From JBCCQL01 sp039414355 (GTDB lineage Bacteria > Planctomycetota > Planctomycetia > Pirellulales > Lacipirellulaceae): 27,418 nt of DNA. The notes beneath the pieces were generated by a model. It was not told where the DNA came from, made no database searches, and saw only the letters and a program-made list of their open reading frames with translations. This document shows, piece after piece, positions 16,876-23,691 of this stretch (the first letter of the stretch is position 1; each line of letters starts with the position of its first letter). The translations under genes were made by a program, and so were the position numbers. The DNA lies in the NCBI GenBank assembly GCA_039414355.1, contig JBCDJN010000064.1:1-27418 (forward strand). The letters are read 5' to 3'.

Positions 16876-18903
16876 ATGAGGCAACTCTCTTTCGCCGCGT
16901 TCCTGTTTCCCTTTGTGGGCTTCGTAGTTCTTGCCGTCGACGGTCCCGCCGCGTACGGGGAGTCTCAAGCCGCTGGGGCGGCCAGTCATGACGGCCTCTA
17001 CCGGCAAGAGTTGGTCTTTGAGTTCGCGGATGAAGACGCCGCACGCAACGCGCGGTTCCAGGTAACGCCGTTGTTCAATGGTCACCGACGGGCGGTTTCC
17101 TGCCGATGGGACGACAACTGGACCAGTGACAACGAGGGCACGCGTCAGGTAATGGAAGAACACGGCATCCGCGGCACGTGGTATCTGAACGGTCGGCGTT
17201 TCACCCCGGTGGGTGGCAACGAAGACTACGTGCCCGTCGCCAAGCGTCTGCTGGAGGGGGGCAACTCGGTCGGCGGCCACTCACTTACGCACCCGTACCT
17301 GACTTACTTCCACTCCAACCGCATGTTCACGGAGATGGCCGGAGTCCGTATCGACTGGGAGGCCGCCTTGGACCGCCCGGTGGTCTCCTACGCCTACTCG
17401 TTTGTTGACCTGCGGCCGGAGCCGGAGGGACGGCGGGTGCTCGAGCGGACGCTCGATACGCTGGACCGCGCCGGCTACTACCATATCTCCGAGTACCTCT
17501 CGTTCTTCGACGACGTCGATCTGAAGCTAGAACTCAGCCCTATCCTGCCGCCCGAGAACAGCCCGTTCGACGTGTTTCGAAAGGCACTCGGTTGGGCGAA
17601 TACCGACCCTCGTGTCGGCCGAGAGTGCCCAATGGTTTGCAATTCCATGCACGGCTGGTACGGCACCAACCGAGTGGAATTCGGCTACGACGAGCTCCGC
17701 CGACGCTTCAAGGCGATGGCTGCGCTGGACGATGTGTGGCACTGCAACCAAAACGAGTACGCCGCCTATCGCCGGCAGCACCGCTACGCCGAGCTGTCGG
17801 CGCCGAGCGTTAACGGCAAGCGAGTCGCGGTTCAGCTCACACGCCCGTCTCTGCTGTCAGTCAATGATCGTGTGCCGCTGAGTATCTCGGTGCAGGGGGC
17901 CACGTCGGATGAGGTGCAGAGGGCTTCTTGCGCCAGCGCTGACGTGACGCGATCGGACCGTGACGACGCGGCCGCATCAGTCTTCCACGTTCACCAAGAC
18001 CGGCAGCAGACTCTGCCGCAGACGATCGGGTGGATCGCGAACCCGACGAACGATTCCGCCGGCATGGAGGTCGACGCCGAGGGTGACTTCCCGTGGCTCA
18101 GCGGGCGGCTGGTGGCAGACGCTTCCGGACTGATCCTCCAGATTAGGAATGACTCGGCGGACCCGATCGAAGATTGCCGCGTGACCTGGAGGACTCCGCT
18201 CGGTTGGCGTACCGAGCAGCAGCGGGAGACGGTGGCGACGATCGGCCCGAATCAGGAGCGAAGGCTCTCTGCTTCGATCCCAACTCCCCCCAATGACGCG
18301 GCGACACTCGGCGATGCGATGTTAGTTGCGGAGGTTGACTTTGTTCATCGTGGCGAGCAGGGCAGGATGTTCTTCACGTGCACACGCACCGGCGCCGAGC
18401 CGGACAACTCCTGGCCACTGGATCAATTCAGCGTGCTAGGGCCGCTGGACAACGCGACGTTCAACCGTGCCGAGTTCGTCGCGCAGGTAGAAGCCGGTCG
18501 CACGCCTCCAACGTGGTCGAGCCGCGGGGGTGAGCTTCGGTGGCGGCCGGCGGCCCGCGACGGCTACGTTCGGCACGATTGGATGAGCCCAGAGTACGTC
18601 CGCACCATGGGGACGTGGGACGCGCACTCGGATACCTACGTGTTGCGTTCCAAGGTGACGTCGCCGGAAGACCGATCGGTCAAGCTTATCGTTAGCCATG
18701 CCGAGCAATCCGAGGTGCTGCTTAACGGCAAGAGGGTCGAGTCCGGCGTGGCGACCCTTGCCGCGGGTGAGAACTGGCTCGTTATCATTTACCCCGGTGC
18801 GACTATGAGCCCGCAAACCCCGCGGCTGACGGCCTGCTACGTCCGCCTCGCCGACCCGGAGACTGGCGAGCGGCTCACGGACCTTCGGTATTCGGCGTAC
18901 TAG
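16876..18903 (+). CDS. Secreted polysaccharide deacetylase-like (CE4-type) protein
   Basis: About 675 residues. It starts at ATG 16876 after AAGGG (16865-16869), with a signal peptide (LSFAAFLFPFVGFVVLAVDG). The catalytic domain (about 65-320) has the NodB-like signatures: CRWDDNW with Asp79-Asp80 and GGHSLTHP with His135 and His139, giving the Asp-His-His metal site of carbohydrate esterase family 4. It should therefore remove N- or O-acetyl groups from a sugar polymer, in the periplasm or outside. The C-terminal half is not catalytic: a middle beta-sandwich (about 325-510) and a final domain (about 515-675) with a PVR-type binding-fold look (RSKVTSPEDRSVKLIV, EVLLNGKRV). It is the last gene of the operon; its 3' end overlaps the convergent gene by 29 bp. 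The substrate is unknown. Confidence 0.85.
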   Translation: MRQLSFAAFLFPFVGFVVLAVDGPAAYGESQAAGAASHDGLYRQELVFEFADEDAARNARFQVTPLFNGHRRAVSCRWDDNWTSDNEGTRQVMEEHGIRGTWYLNGRRFTPVGGNEDYVPVAKRLLEGGNSVGGHSLTHPYLTYFHSNRMFTEMAGVRIDWEAALDRPVVSYAYSFVDLRPEPEGRRVLERTLDTLDRAGYYHISEYLSFFDDVDLKLELSPILPPENSPFDVFRKALGWANTDPRVGRECPMVCNSMHGWYGTNRVEFGYDELRRRFKAMAALDDVWHCNQNEYAAYRRQHRYAELSAPSVNGKRVAVQLTRPSLLSVNDRVPLSISVQGATSDEVQRASCASADVTRSDRDDAAASVFHVHQDRQQTLPQTIGWIANPTNDSAGMEVDAEGDFPWLSGRLVADASGLILQIRNDSADPIEDCRVTWRTPLGWRTEQQRETVATIGPNQERRLSASIPTPPNDAATLGDAMLVAEVDFVHRGEQGRMFFTCTRTGAEPDNSWPLDQFSVLGPLDNATFNRAEFVAQVEAGRTPPTWSSRGGELRWRPAARDGYVRHDWMSPEYVRTMGTWDAHSDTYVLRSKVTSPEDRSVKLIVSHAEQSEVLLNGKRVESGVATLAAGENWLVIIYPGATMSPQTPRLTACYVRLADPETGERLTDLRYSAY

Positions 18904-21151
18904 CCGGGTCGGCTGCCGACTCGGCGTCGGCCTGGGCGAGCAGCTTCCGGTAGCGGTCGCGCGACTGGTTCAGCAAGCCACGCAGCGGTTCGGCTTGCCC
19001 CAGGATGAGCCGCTCCCAGAAGTCGAAGGGGCCGATCTTCCCTTGGGCCTGGCGGGCCTCGAGCATGGCGACGACGAACTCGATCTCATCCAAAACGCCC
19101 AACTGCTTCTTGATCAGCGGCTGCACCCGCTCGCGGTTCCAGCACCGTTTGCCTTCGCGGTGAACCCACACCGGCGTGGTGTGCGCGGCGGAGCCGTTGG
19201 CGCCCCAAGCGCGAGCGGCGACCCAGCGGCCGTCGCCCGGGGCCAAGTCGAGCTTCACCGAGAGCGAGTCTTGGCCTTCGGCCTTTGGCCGCGCGGTCGC
19301 GACCACCTGGCTGAGGCTGACGATCTCCAGGCCGACGGGCGCCGACTCACCGGCGATTCCCTGGGCAGACGCTTTGATCCGCAGCGGCGAATCGCCATCG
19401 ACCGTGATTACCTCGCCGGGCAGTTTGCCGTTGACCGTTAGGTCGAGCATCGGCCCGTTCGTCACAAACGTCCGACCCCGCCTCACAGCGTCAAACCAGG
19501 CGTCGGGCGTGAGCGGTTTCTCGCCCAGGTGGACGTAGGTCCGCACGTCGCCCAGCACGCCGGCGTAGGGCATGTCGCTGCCGGCGGTCGCGGTGAGTTG
19601 GAAACCAAGGTCGAGCGCGTCGTAGTAGAGCTCGGTGCCCAGGTGGCTTTGCATGATGCTGCAGAAATCGTAGACCTCAAACGGCAGCATCAACGCCATG
19701 CCGCGGTGGGCCTCGCACACGTTCTGCCCAACGTGCGTCTGCCCAAAGAGCCCTCCCTGGGCGTGGACCTCTTCCGCGAGCCAGTCGAGCAGCAGGTAGC
19801 GGTCCAGGTCGCGCGCCATCGCCGTAAGGTTGAGGCCGATGTTGTGGCCGAGCATCGACCGCGGGTCCTCCTGCCCTGGCACAAGCCAGTAGCCCGCCTG
19901 ATGGACGCGGAAGTCGGGCCCGAACCCGCGCTGGGCGAAGTAGGTGCGCTGCGAGTCGCCCATCGCCAAGATGTTGGACACGCGGACGTCCATTGCGCGC
20001 GTTAGCGCCAGCAGGCGATCGGCGTCGGCGCCGCCGAGCATCTGGGCGTGAACGTGGTCATCGCCGCTATACCAGCCTTTGGCGGCGCAATCGGTCCAAC
20101 GCTCAAGCTCCACACGCTGCCGAGTCCACTCACCCGCCTGCACCGTGAGCATCTGCCGGATCGGCTCGGTCTCCAGGCCACGCCAAACGGTCAGCTCCCA
20201 CTGACCGGGCGGGACGGACATCTCGAAGCCCTTAGGCATCACCCAGTAGTGCCCGGCAAATCCCCCCGGCAGCCGAAGCTCCAACGATCCCATCGGCCCG
20301 TAGATGTCGAGCATGGGCGGGCTTTCCAGCTTGGTCACGTCGTGGAGTTGTGAGCGGAAGTCCACGGCGCCCTGCGGCGCCCACAACGCGCCTGAGGGCA
20401 TCGAACGCAGCCTGACCATTGCCGGGACCGGCTCGCCGTCCTCAACGATCTCGACAGCTAGCTGGCCGTTGCCGGTCGTTTCGACCTGCAGCGAGTGCCA
20501 GGAGAAGGCGTCCGCCTCGCCTCGCCTGGCAACCTGGAACACAACCGTGGCCGGCTCGGTGGGGACGTCCTTGAGGTTGAGCAGGAAGCAGGTTGTGCCC
20601 TCGGCGACCTCCAGCGTCAGGTGCTTGCCGTAACGCTCCGTCTTCAGGCTCAAGTCTTGCCGCACGAAACGCATCGGGCCGTCGCCCCGCCGAACCTTCC
20701 ACACCAGCCGGTGATTAATCCCGTCGAAGCGGAGTGGGAAGTGCTGCTGCTGTGGCGGGGCGCCGGCAGAGAAATCGAGCTGCAAGGAGGCTGCGCCGCT
20801 GTCGATCAACTCCTGCAGCGCGCGTTCGCCCCGCCAACGGTGGTAGTCTTCGTCTCGCGGCCGGGCGTTCGGGTACCGCCCTCGGTCGATGTCCCGGGCG
20901 TAGTCAAAGTGCACCATCGCGCGTCGGAGGAGCGCCATCTGCTCCTCGCCGATGGCGGTCCGGCCCTGCTCGTAGAGCTCCCTCGCAAACTCGGCGGCGC
21001 CTTCTAGCGGCGGCTCGATCTGCTTGAGCTGGTCCTCTGTTGGGCGTGGGTAGTCGGTTTCGTGCGCGTCGACCATTGCCGCCTGGAACACACCGACGAG
21101 CGTCGCCGCCAGAGTGACCGAGGCGTTGATGAGATGTCGCGAAGGCGTCAT
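18875..21151 (-). CDS. Secreted CehA/McbA-family (PHP-fold) metallohydrolase-like protein
   Basis: About 758 residues. The start at 21151 gives a clean signal peptide (MTPSRHLINASVTLAATLVG); an ATG at 21289 is in frame but adds 46 unlikely residues. A helical N-terminal segment (about 25-105, PTEDQLKQIEPPLEG) precedes beta-rich domains (about 110-350) and a C-terminal PHP-like domain with SGDDHVH (His366, His368), HVGQN and TAGSDMPY (Asp526), so more metal ligands are kept than in the related first gene of the window. The module ends with the shared TFVTNGPMLDLTVNG tail. CehA and McbA were first known as carbamate hydrolases, but planctomycete relatives probably act on natural, perhaps carbohydrate-linked, esters or phosphodiesters. 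Convergent with the deacetylase gene (29 bp overlap). Likely transcribed alone from the upstream region that holds an inverted repeat. Confidence 0.85.
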   Translation of the reverse strand: MTPSRHLINASVTLAATLVGVFQAAMVDAHETDYPRPTEDQLKQIEPPLEGAAEFARELYEQGRTAIGEEQMALLRRAMVHFDYARDIDRGRYPNARPRDEDYHRWRGERALQELIDSGAASLQLDFSAGAPPQQQHFPLRFDGINHRLVWKVRRGDGPMRFVRQDLSLKTERYGKHLTLEVAEGTTCFLLNLKDVPTEPATVVFQVARRGEADAFSWHSLQVETTGNGQLAVEIVEDGEPVPAMVRLRSMPSGALWAPQGAVDFRSQLHDVTKLESPPMLDIYGPMGSLELRLPGGFAGHYWVMPKGFEMSVPPGQWELTVWRGLETEPIRQMLTVQAGEWTRQRVELERWTDCAAKGWYSGDDHVHAQMLGGADADRLLALTRAMDVRVSNILAMGDSQRTYFAQRGFGPDFRVHQAGYWLVPGQEDPRSMLGHNIGLNLTAMARDLDRYLLLDWLAEEVHAQGGLFGQTHVGQNVCEAHRGMALMLPFEVYDFCSIMQSHLGTELYYDALDLGFQLTATAGSDMPYAGVLGDVRTYVHLGEKPLTPDAWFDAVRRGRTFVTNGPMLDLTVNGKLPGEVITVDGDSPLRIKASAQGIAGESAPVGLEIVSLSQVVATARPKAEGQDSLSVKLDLAPGDGRWVAARAWGANGSAAHTTPVWVHREGKRCWNRERVQPLIKKQLGVLDEIEFVVAMLEARQAQGKIGPFDFWERLILGQAEPLRGLLNQSRDRYRKLLAQADAESAADPASTPNTEGP

Positions 21152-21376
21152 GGTTCTCTCAGATGGTCGTAGCTCGTACTCATCGGTCGCCGCGTTACCG
21201 GCGGCCAACCAAGCAGACAAGCGGACGAGATTGCCCATCGGCGACACTGTCGCCGACACACGGAACGAGCGCCCATTGTACTCGATCAAGAGTCCACGAA
21301 TCCGCGATCACGCCATCAAGCGCCCGGAGACAGTCCGGCCCTTTCGGCAGGCAGGGCGACATCGCGTGGGTCGCCG
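21152..21376. other. Non-coding upstream region of the CehA/McbA gene
   Basis: About 225 bp between the CehA/McbA-like gene and the predicted small gene, with no convincing gene on either strand. It holds a perfect 8-bp inverted repeat (21238-21256). No clear sigma70-type promoter hexamers were recognised. If the small gene upstream is not real, this non-coding space extends to about 790 bp. Confidence 0.5.
21238..21256. promoter_or_regulatory. Perfect 8-bp inverted repeat, possible operator
   Basis: TCGGCGAC and GTCGCCGA are perfect reverse complements separated by three bases (ACT), 87 bp upstream of the start at 21151. The geometry suits a dimeric regulator binding site or a short hairpin. 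No regulator gene nearby points to a specific factor. A chance repeat in this GC-rich DNA is possible. Confidence 0.35.
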
Positions 21377-21817
21377 CTACAGCACTCCGACCTGTGGCGG
21401 ATCGTAGCGGTCGTCGTCGGCGCCCCCCGGCGAGTTGCTCTTCACCCAACCTTCATCGGGGGCGCGCGGCGGCGTCGCCCAACGGCATAGCCACATCAAT
21501 AGAATGACCGGGGCGAGCGGCGCAGCGATGGCCGCCTGCACGGCGCCAACGACGAGCCGACGGAGGGGCGAACGCCTTGGCCTCGCTGTGGCGCCGAGCG
21601 AGCGTTGGTCGCCGGGGTAGGCGGTGGTCGCCGGTGACGCGTATCGGCGGTCAACTGCGCTGTCCGAGGCGCAAGACGCGTTGGCGCTCTCGGCAGGGCC
21701 TTGTCTCGGACGAACGGCTGGCGAGTTCTCTCCGACCGGTGTCGGTGGCCAGCTCTGCGTTGGCTCGCGGCGGGGCGACCGCGTCGAGCGGCGGTGTCGG
21801 GAGTTCCGAATGGTCAT
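21377..21817 (-). CDS. Possible small basic single-pass membrane protein
   Basis: A 146-residue frame whose start at 21817 has GGAGG (minus strand, 21823-21827) spaced five bases from ATG, the strongest evidence that it is translated. The first 85 residues are rich in Arg, Pro and Ser and look disordered; then follow LRRLVVGAVQAAIAAP and a hydrophobic stretch to about residue 112 (VILLMWLCRW), a likely single transmembrane helix with Arg before it, and an acidic Gly/Pro tail. No homology was recognised. It is transcribed divergently from the ECF sigma gene, 123 bp apart. Functions such as an anti-sigma partner are only speculative. It could also be a spurious GC-rich frame, as coding evidence is limited to the ribosome-binding site and the membrane segment. 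Confidence 0.45.
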   Translation of the reverse strand: MTIRNSRHRRSTRSPRREPTQSWPPTPVGENSPAVRPRQGPAESANASCASDSAVDRRYASPATTAYPGDQRSLGATARPRRSPLRRLVVGAVQAAIAAPLAPVILLMWLCRWATPPRAPDEGWVKSNSPGGADDDRYDPPQVGVL

Positions 21818-21903
21818 GTTGTCCTCCGGCGACGAGGGTGCTGGTTGCCTACGATCTCCATCGCTAGCACGCCGCCGAAGGTGACACCCGCTTGCGTCGG
21901 CCT

Positions 21904-21956
21904 TAGACTCGGGGCTTTGCACCTCCGCTGATGCTCGCCCATGGACTCCGAGTCTA
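21904..21956 (+). promoter_or_regulatory. 9-bp inverted repeat around the sigma-factor start codon
   Basis: TAGACTCGG at 21904-21912 and CCGAGTCTA at 21948-21956 are perfect reverse complements with 35 bases between. The ATG of the sigma gene (21941) lies in the loop next to the right arm. In mRNA this could limit access to the start region, which also lacks a clear Shine-Dalgarno sequence. Chance occurrence is quite possible. Confidence 0.3.
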
Positions 21957-22537
21957 CCGGAAGCGTTTCTCACTGGATCGAGGGGCTGCGGGCGGGCGAC
22001 TCGGCCGCCTGCCAAGAGCTCTGGGATCGCTACTTCAGCCGGCTGGTCAAGATCGCCGACGATCGACTCCACCGCATGTCGCAAGAAGCCGACGGCGAAG
22101 ACGTCGCCCTGAGCGCCCTGAAGAGCGTGATGGTTGGCCTGGGCGAGGGTCGGTTTCCGCATCTATCGGACCGCGAGAATCTGTGGCCGCTGCTTGTCAC
22201 CCTGACGGCGCGGAAATCGATTGATCAGGTGAGGCGGCAACAAGCCGACCGACGCGCTGCCAGCCGCACGGTTTCGCTGGACGAGCTCCGGGCGGCGCTG
22301 GGCGACGAGCCGAGCCCGGAGTTCGCGGCCGAGTTCGCCGATGAGCTTGAGCGGCTGGTGTTGAAGTTCGACGAGCCCGTGCTCCGGCTCATCGCTCAGC
22401 GCAAGCTCGAAGGGTTCACCAACGAAGAAATCGCCCAGGAAGCCTCTTGCTCCAAGCGGAGCGTCATCCGCAAGCTCAATCGGATCCGGCAGGAGTGGGA
22501 GGAAGACGAGCCCGTAAGCGATGAGCAAGCGCCATGA
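21941..22537 (+). CDS. ECF-type RNA polymerase sigma factor
   Basis: 198 residues. Sigma region 2 is visible at about 20-90 (ELWDRYFSRLVKIADDRL, DRENLWPLLVTLTARKSIDQ) and region 4 with its helix-turn-helix at about 140-185 (FTNEEIAQEASCSKRSVIRKL). The short length and lack of sigma regions 1 and 3 are typical of the planctomycete ECF group (Pfam Sigma70_ECF). It directs RNA polymerase to a small set of stress or surface-function promoters; targets cannot be read here. The start at 21941 has no strong ribosome-binding site. The gene overlaps the following kinase-like fragment by 17 bp, the usual order of ECF factors and kinases in planctomycetes, implying that their products act together. Confidence 0.92.
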   Translation: MDSESTGSVSHWIEGLRAGDSAACQELWDRYFSRLVKIADDRLHRMSQEADGEDVALSALKSVMVGLGEGRFPHLSDRENLWPLLVTLTARKSIDQVRRQQADRRAASRTVSLDELRAALGDEPSPEFAAEFADELERLVLKFDEPVLRLIAQRKLEGFTNEEIAQEASCSKRSVIRKLNRIRQEWEEDEPVSDEQAP

Positions 22538-22775
22538 CAGTTCGCCTTCCGTATCCCCGCCGCTCGAGGTGACTCGCCAGATTGACGGATTGGCCGACCA
22601 GTTTGAGCGTTCGATCGCAGCCGGCAAGTCGCCTGAACTACGCCGCTTCCTGCACCAGGTCGAGCCAACCTGGGCGCCGGTGTTGCTGCGAGAGCTTGTG
22701 GCGATTGCTCGCGAGAAGCTCGCGGATCCGTTGGCCTACGCGGAGCAAGCGGCCGACTGGGAGCGAGAGGGGTAG
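22521..22775 (+). CDS. Short protein like the N-terminus of planctomycete Ser/Thr kinases
   Basis: 84 residues, overlapping the sigma gene by 17 bp. The stretch from IDGLADQFERSIAAGK to LLRELVAIAREK matches in style the roughly 70-residue helical leader (FE..AG..P....FL....P....LLRELL) that precedes the kinase domain of many planctomycete Ser/Thr kinases encoded after ECF factors. No kinase domain follows: TAG at 22773-22775 ends the frame and only 39 bp remain before the convergent permease gene. It is therefore either a kinase gene that lost its 3' part or a stand-alone small partner of the sigma factor. The frame looks intact up to its stop codon. Confidence 0.7.
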   Translation: MSKRHDSSPSVSPPLEVTRQIDGLADQFERSIAAGKSPELRRFLHQVEPTWAPVLLRELVAIAREKLADPLAYAEQAADWEREG

Positions 22776-22816
22776 CGGGCCCCGGGGCGAAGGGGCTCGG
22801 CGGGAACGCACCCCTT
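22768..22816. terminator. Possible bidirectional terminator hairpin
   Basis: AGGGGTAGCG at 22768-22777 can pair with CGCACCCCTT at 22807-22816 with a single bulged A (nine base pairs), and the GC-rich loop has a further possible inner stem (CCCC with GGGG). It sits exactly between the convergent kinase-like and permease genes, including both stop codons. No clear U-tract follows on either strand, so factor-independent termination is uncertain. Confidence 0.35.
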
Positions 22817-23609
22817 AGGCGCCGAACCACGGGCAGACACGCCGCCTGAGCGTGGAGAGCAGCCAGTCGATGACCAAACCCGCCACCGCCAGCATCGCCA
22901 GGTACGTGTAGACGATGTTCATGTTCTGCAAGCGGGATTGGATGCGGAGCGTGTAGCCGAAGCCCACGTCCGCCAGGGCGTACTCCGCCGCGATGAGGAA
23001 GACCATCGCCGGGCCGATCTGCAGGCGGGTGTTCTCGATGATTCGCGGCAGGATCTGTCGGAGGACCACCTCCCACACCACCTCGAAGTGCGAGGCCCCC
23101 AGCGTGTACGACTTGTAGAGTTGGTGGTCGTCCACGTCCTTCTGAGCCGCCTGGGCGATTGCCTGGGCGAGCGTTGGGAAGACTCCTAGCGCGATCAGGG
23201 CGATGTAGATCTGGATCGACGTGGCGCCGAAGACCACGAAGTAAACCGCCAGCATCGCCGTGGGCGGGATCTTGGCGAAGAACGAGATCGGCGGCAGCAG
23301 CACCGCCTCGACCCACGTGAAGCAGCCCATCGCCAGGCCGACGATAAACGCCAGCAGCACGCCGGCGCCGACGCCCAGCGCCAGCCGCGTGGCGGAGGCC
23401 CACGCGTCGGCGGCGACGTCGATGCCGCCCTCGCCGCTCGCCATCCGCGACCAGCCCTCGGTGAACTGCGTCCAGTTGGGCAGCGTCTTGTTCCGCGGGT
23501 TCTCAACGTGGGCCCGGTGCGAGAGCCACGCGTAGCCAATCAGCAGCACCACGCAGCTCGCCACACCAAGGCCGATGCGGGCGCCGCGGTTGATGGGCTG
23601 TCGGATCAT
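22815..23609 (-). CDS. ABC transporter permease, SsuC/TauC type
   Basis: 264 residues from ATG 23609; a TTG at 23639 could add 10 residues but lies against the hairpin. A single N-terminal helix (about 11-30) precedes a periplasmic stretch and about five further membrane segments (from about 75-95 onward). The EAA-like loop that contacts the ATPase is YTLGASHFEVVWEV at 168-181, followed by the usual LRQILPRII. This is the inner-membrane channel of importers for nitrate, sulfonate, taurine, pyrimidine precursors or urea-like compounds. It follows its probable binding-protein gene by 82 bp, with a strong hairpin between. Last gene of the operon: no ATP-binding subunit follows, and none is seen up to the right edge, so the ATPase is either further upstream or elsewhere. 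Confidence 0.92.
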   Translation of the reverse strand: MIRQPINRGARIGLGVASCVVLLIGYAWLSHRAHVENPRNKTLPNWTQFTEGWSRMASGEGGIDVAADAWASATRLALGVGAGVLLAFIVGLAMGCFTWVEAVLLPPISFFAKIPPTAMLAVYFVVFGATSIQIYIALIALGVFPTLAQAIAQAAQKDVDDHQLYKSYTLGASHFEVVWEVVLRQILPRIIENTRLQIGPAMVFLIAAEYALADVGFGYTLRIQSRLQNMNIVYTYLAMLAVAGLVIDWLLSTLRRRVCPWFGA

Positions 23610-23640
23610 GGCTTGCTGGGTGCGTGCCGAAACGAGCAAA

Positions 23641-23673
23641 GCGACGCGGGGCGGCGCGTGCGCCCCGCGTCGC
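23641..23673 (-). terminator. Perfect 13-bp intercistronic stem-loop, attenuator-like
   Basis: GCGACGCGGGGCG (23641-23653) and CGCCCCGCGTCGC (23661-23673) are perfect reverse complements with a seven-base loop, located between the binding-protein stop codon and the permease start. In the minus-strand transcript it is followed by TTTGCTCGTTTC, only moderately U-rich. It may reduce transcription into the permease gene or protect the upstream mRNA from 3' decay, as such stem-loops do in the malE-malF and similar operons. Confidence 0.7.
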
Positions 23674-23691
23674 GCAGGGGGTCGCCGCCGC

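Noticed and set aside
15991..17280. Minus-strand frame spanning the nitrilase and deacetylase genes
   Set aside because: It covers parts of two well-supported genes and their boundary, and no protein family is recognisable.
22396..23403. Minus-strand frame (335 codons) across the permease and sigma genes
   Set aside because: It covers two other strongly supported genes and has Gly/Arg/Pro-rich shadow composition.
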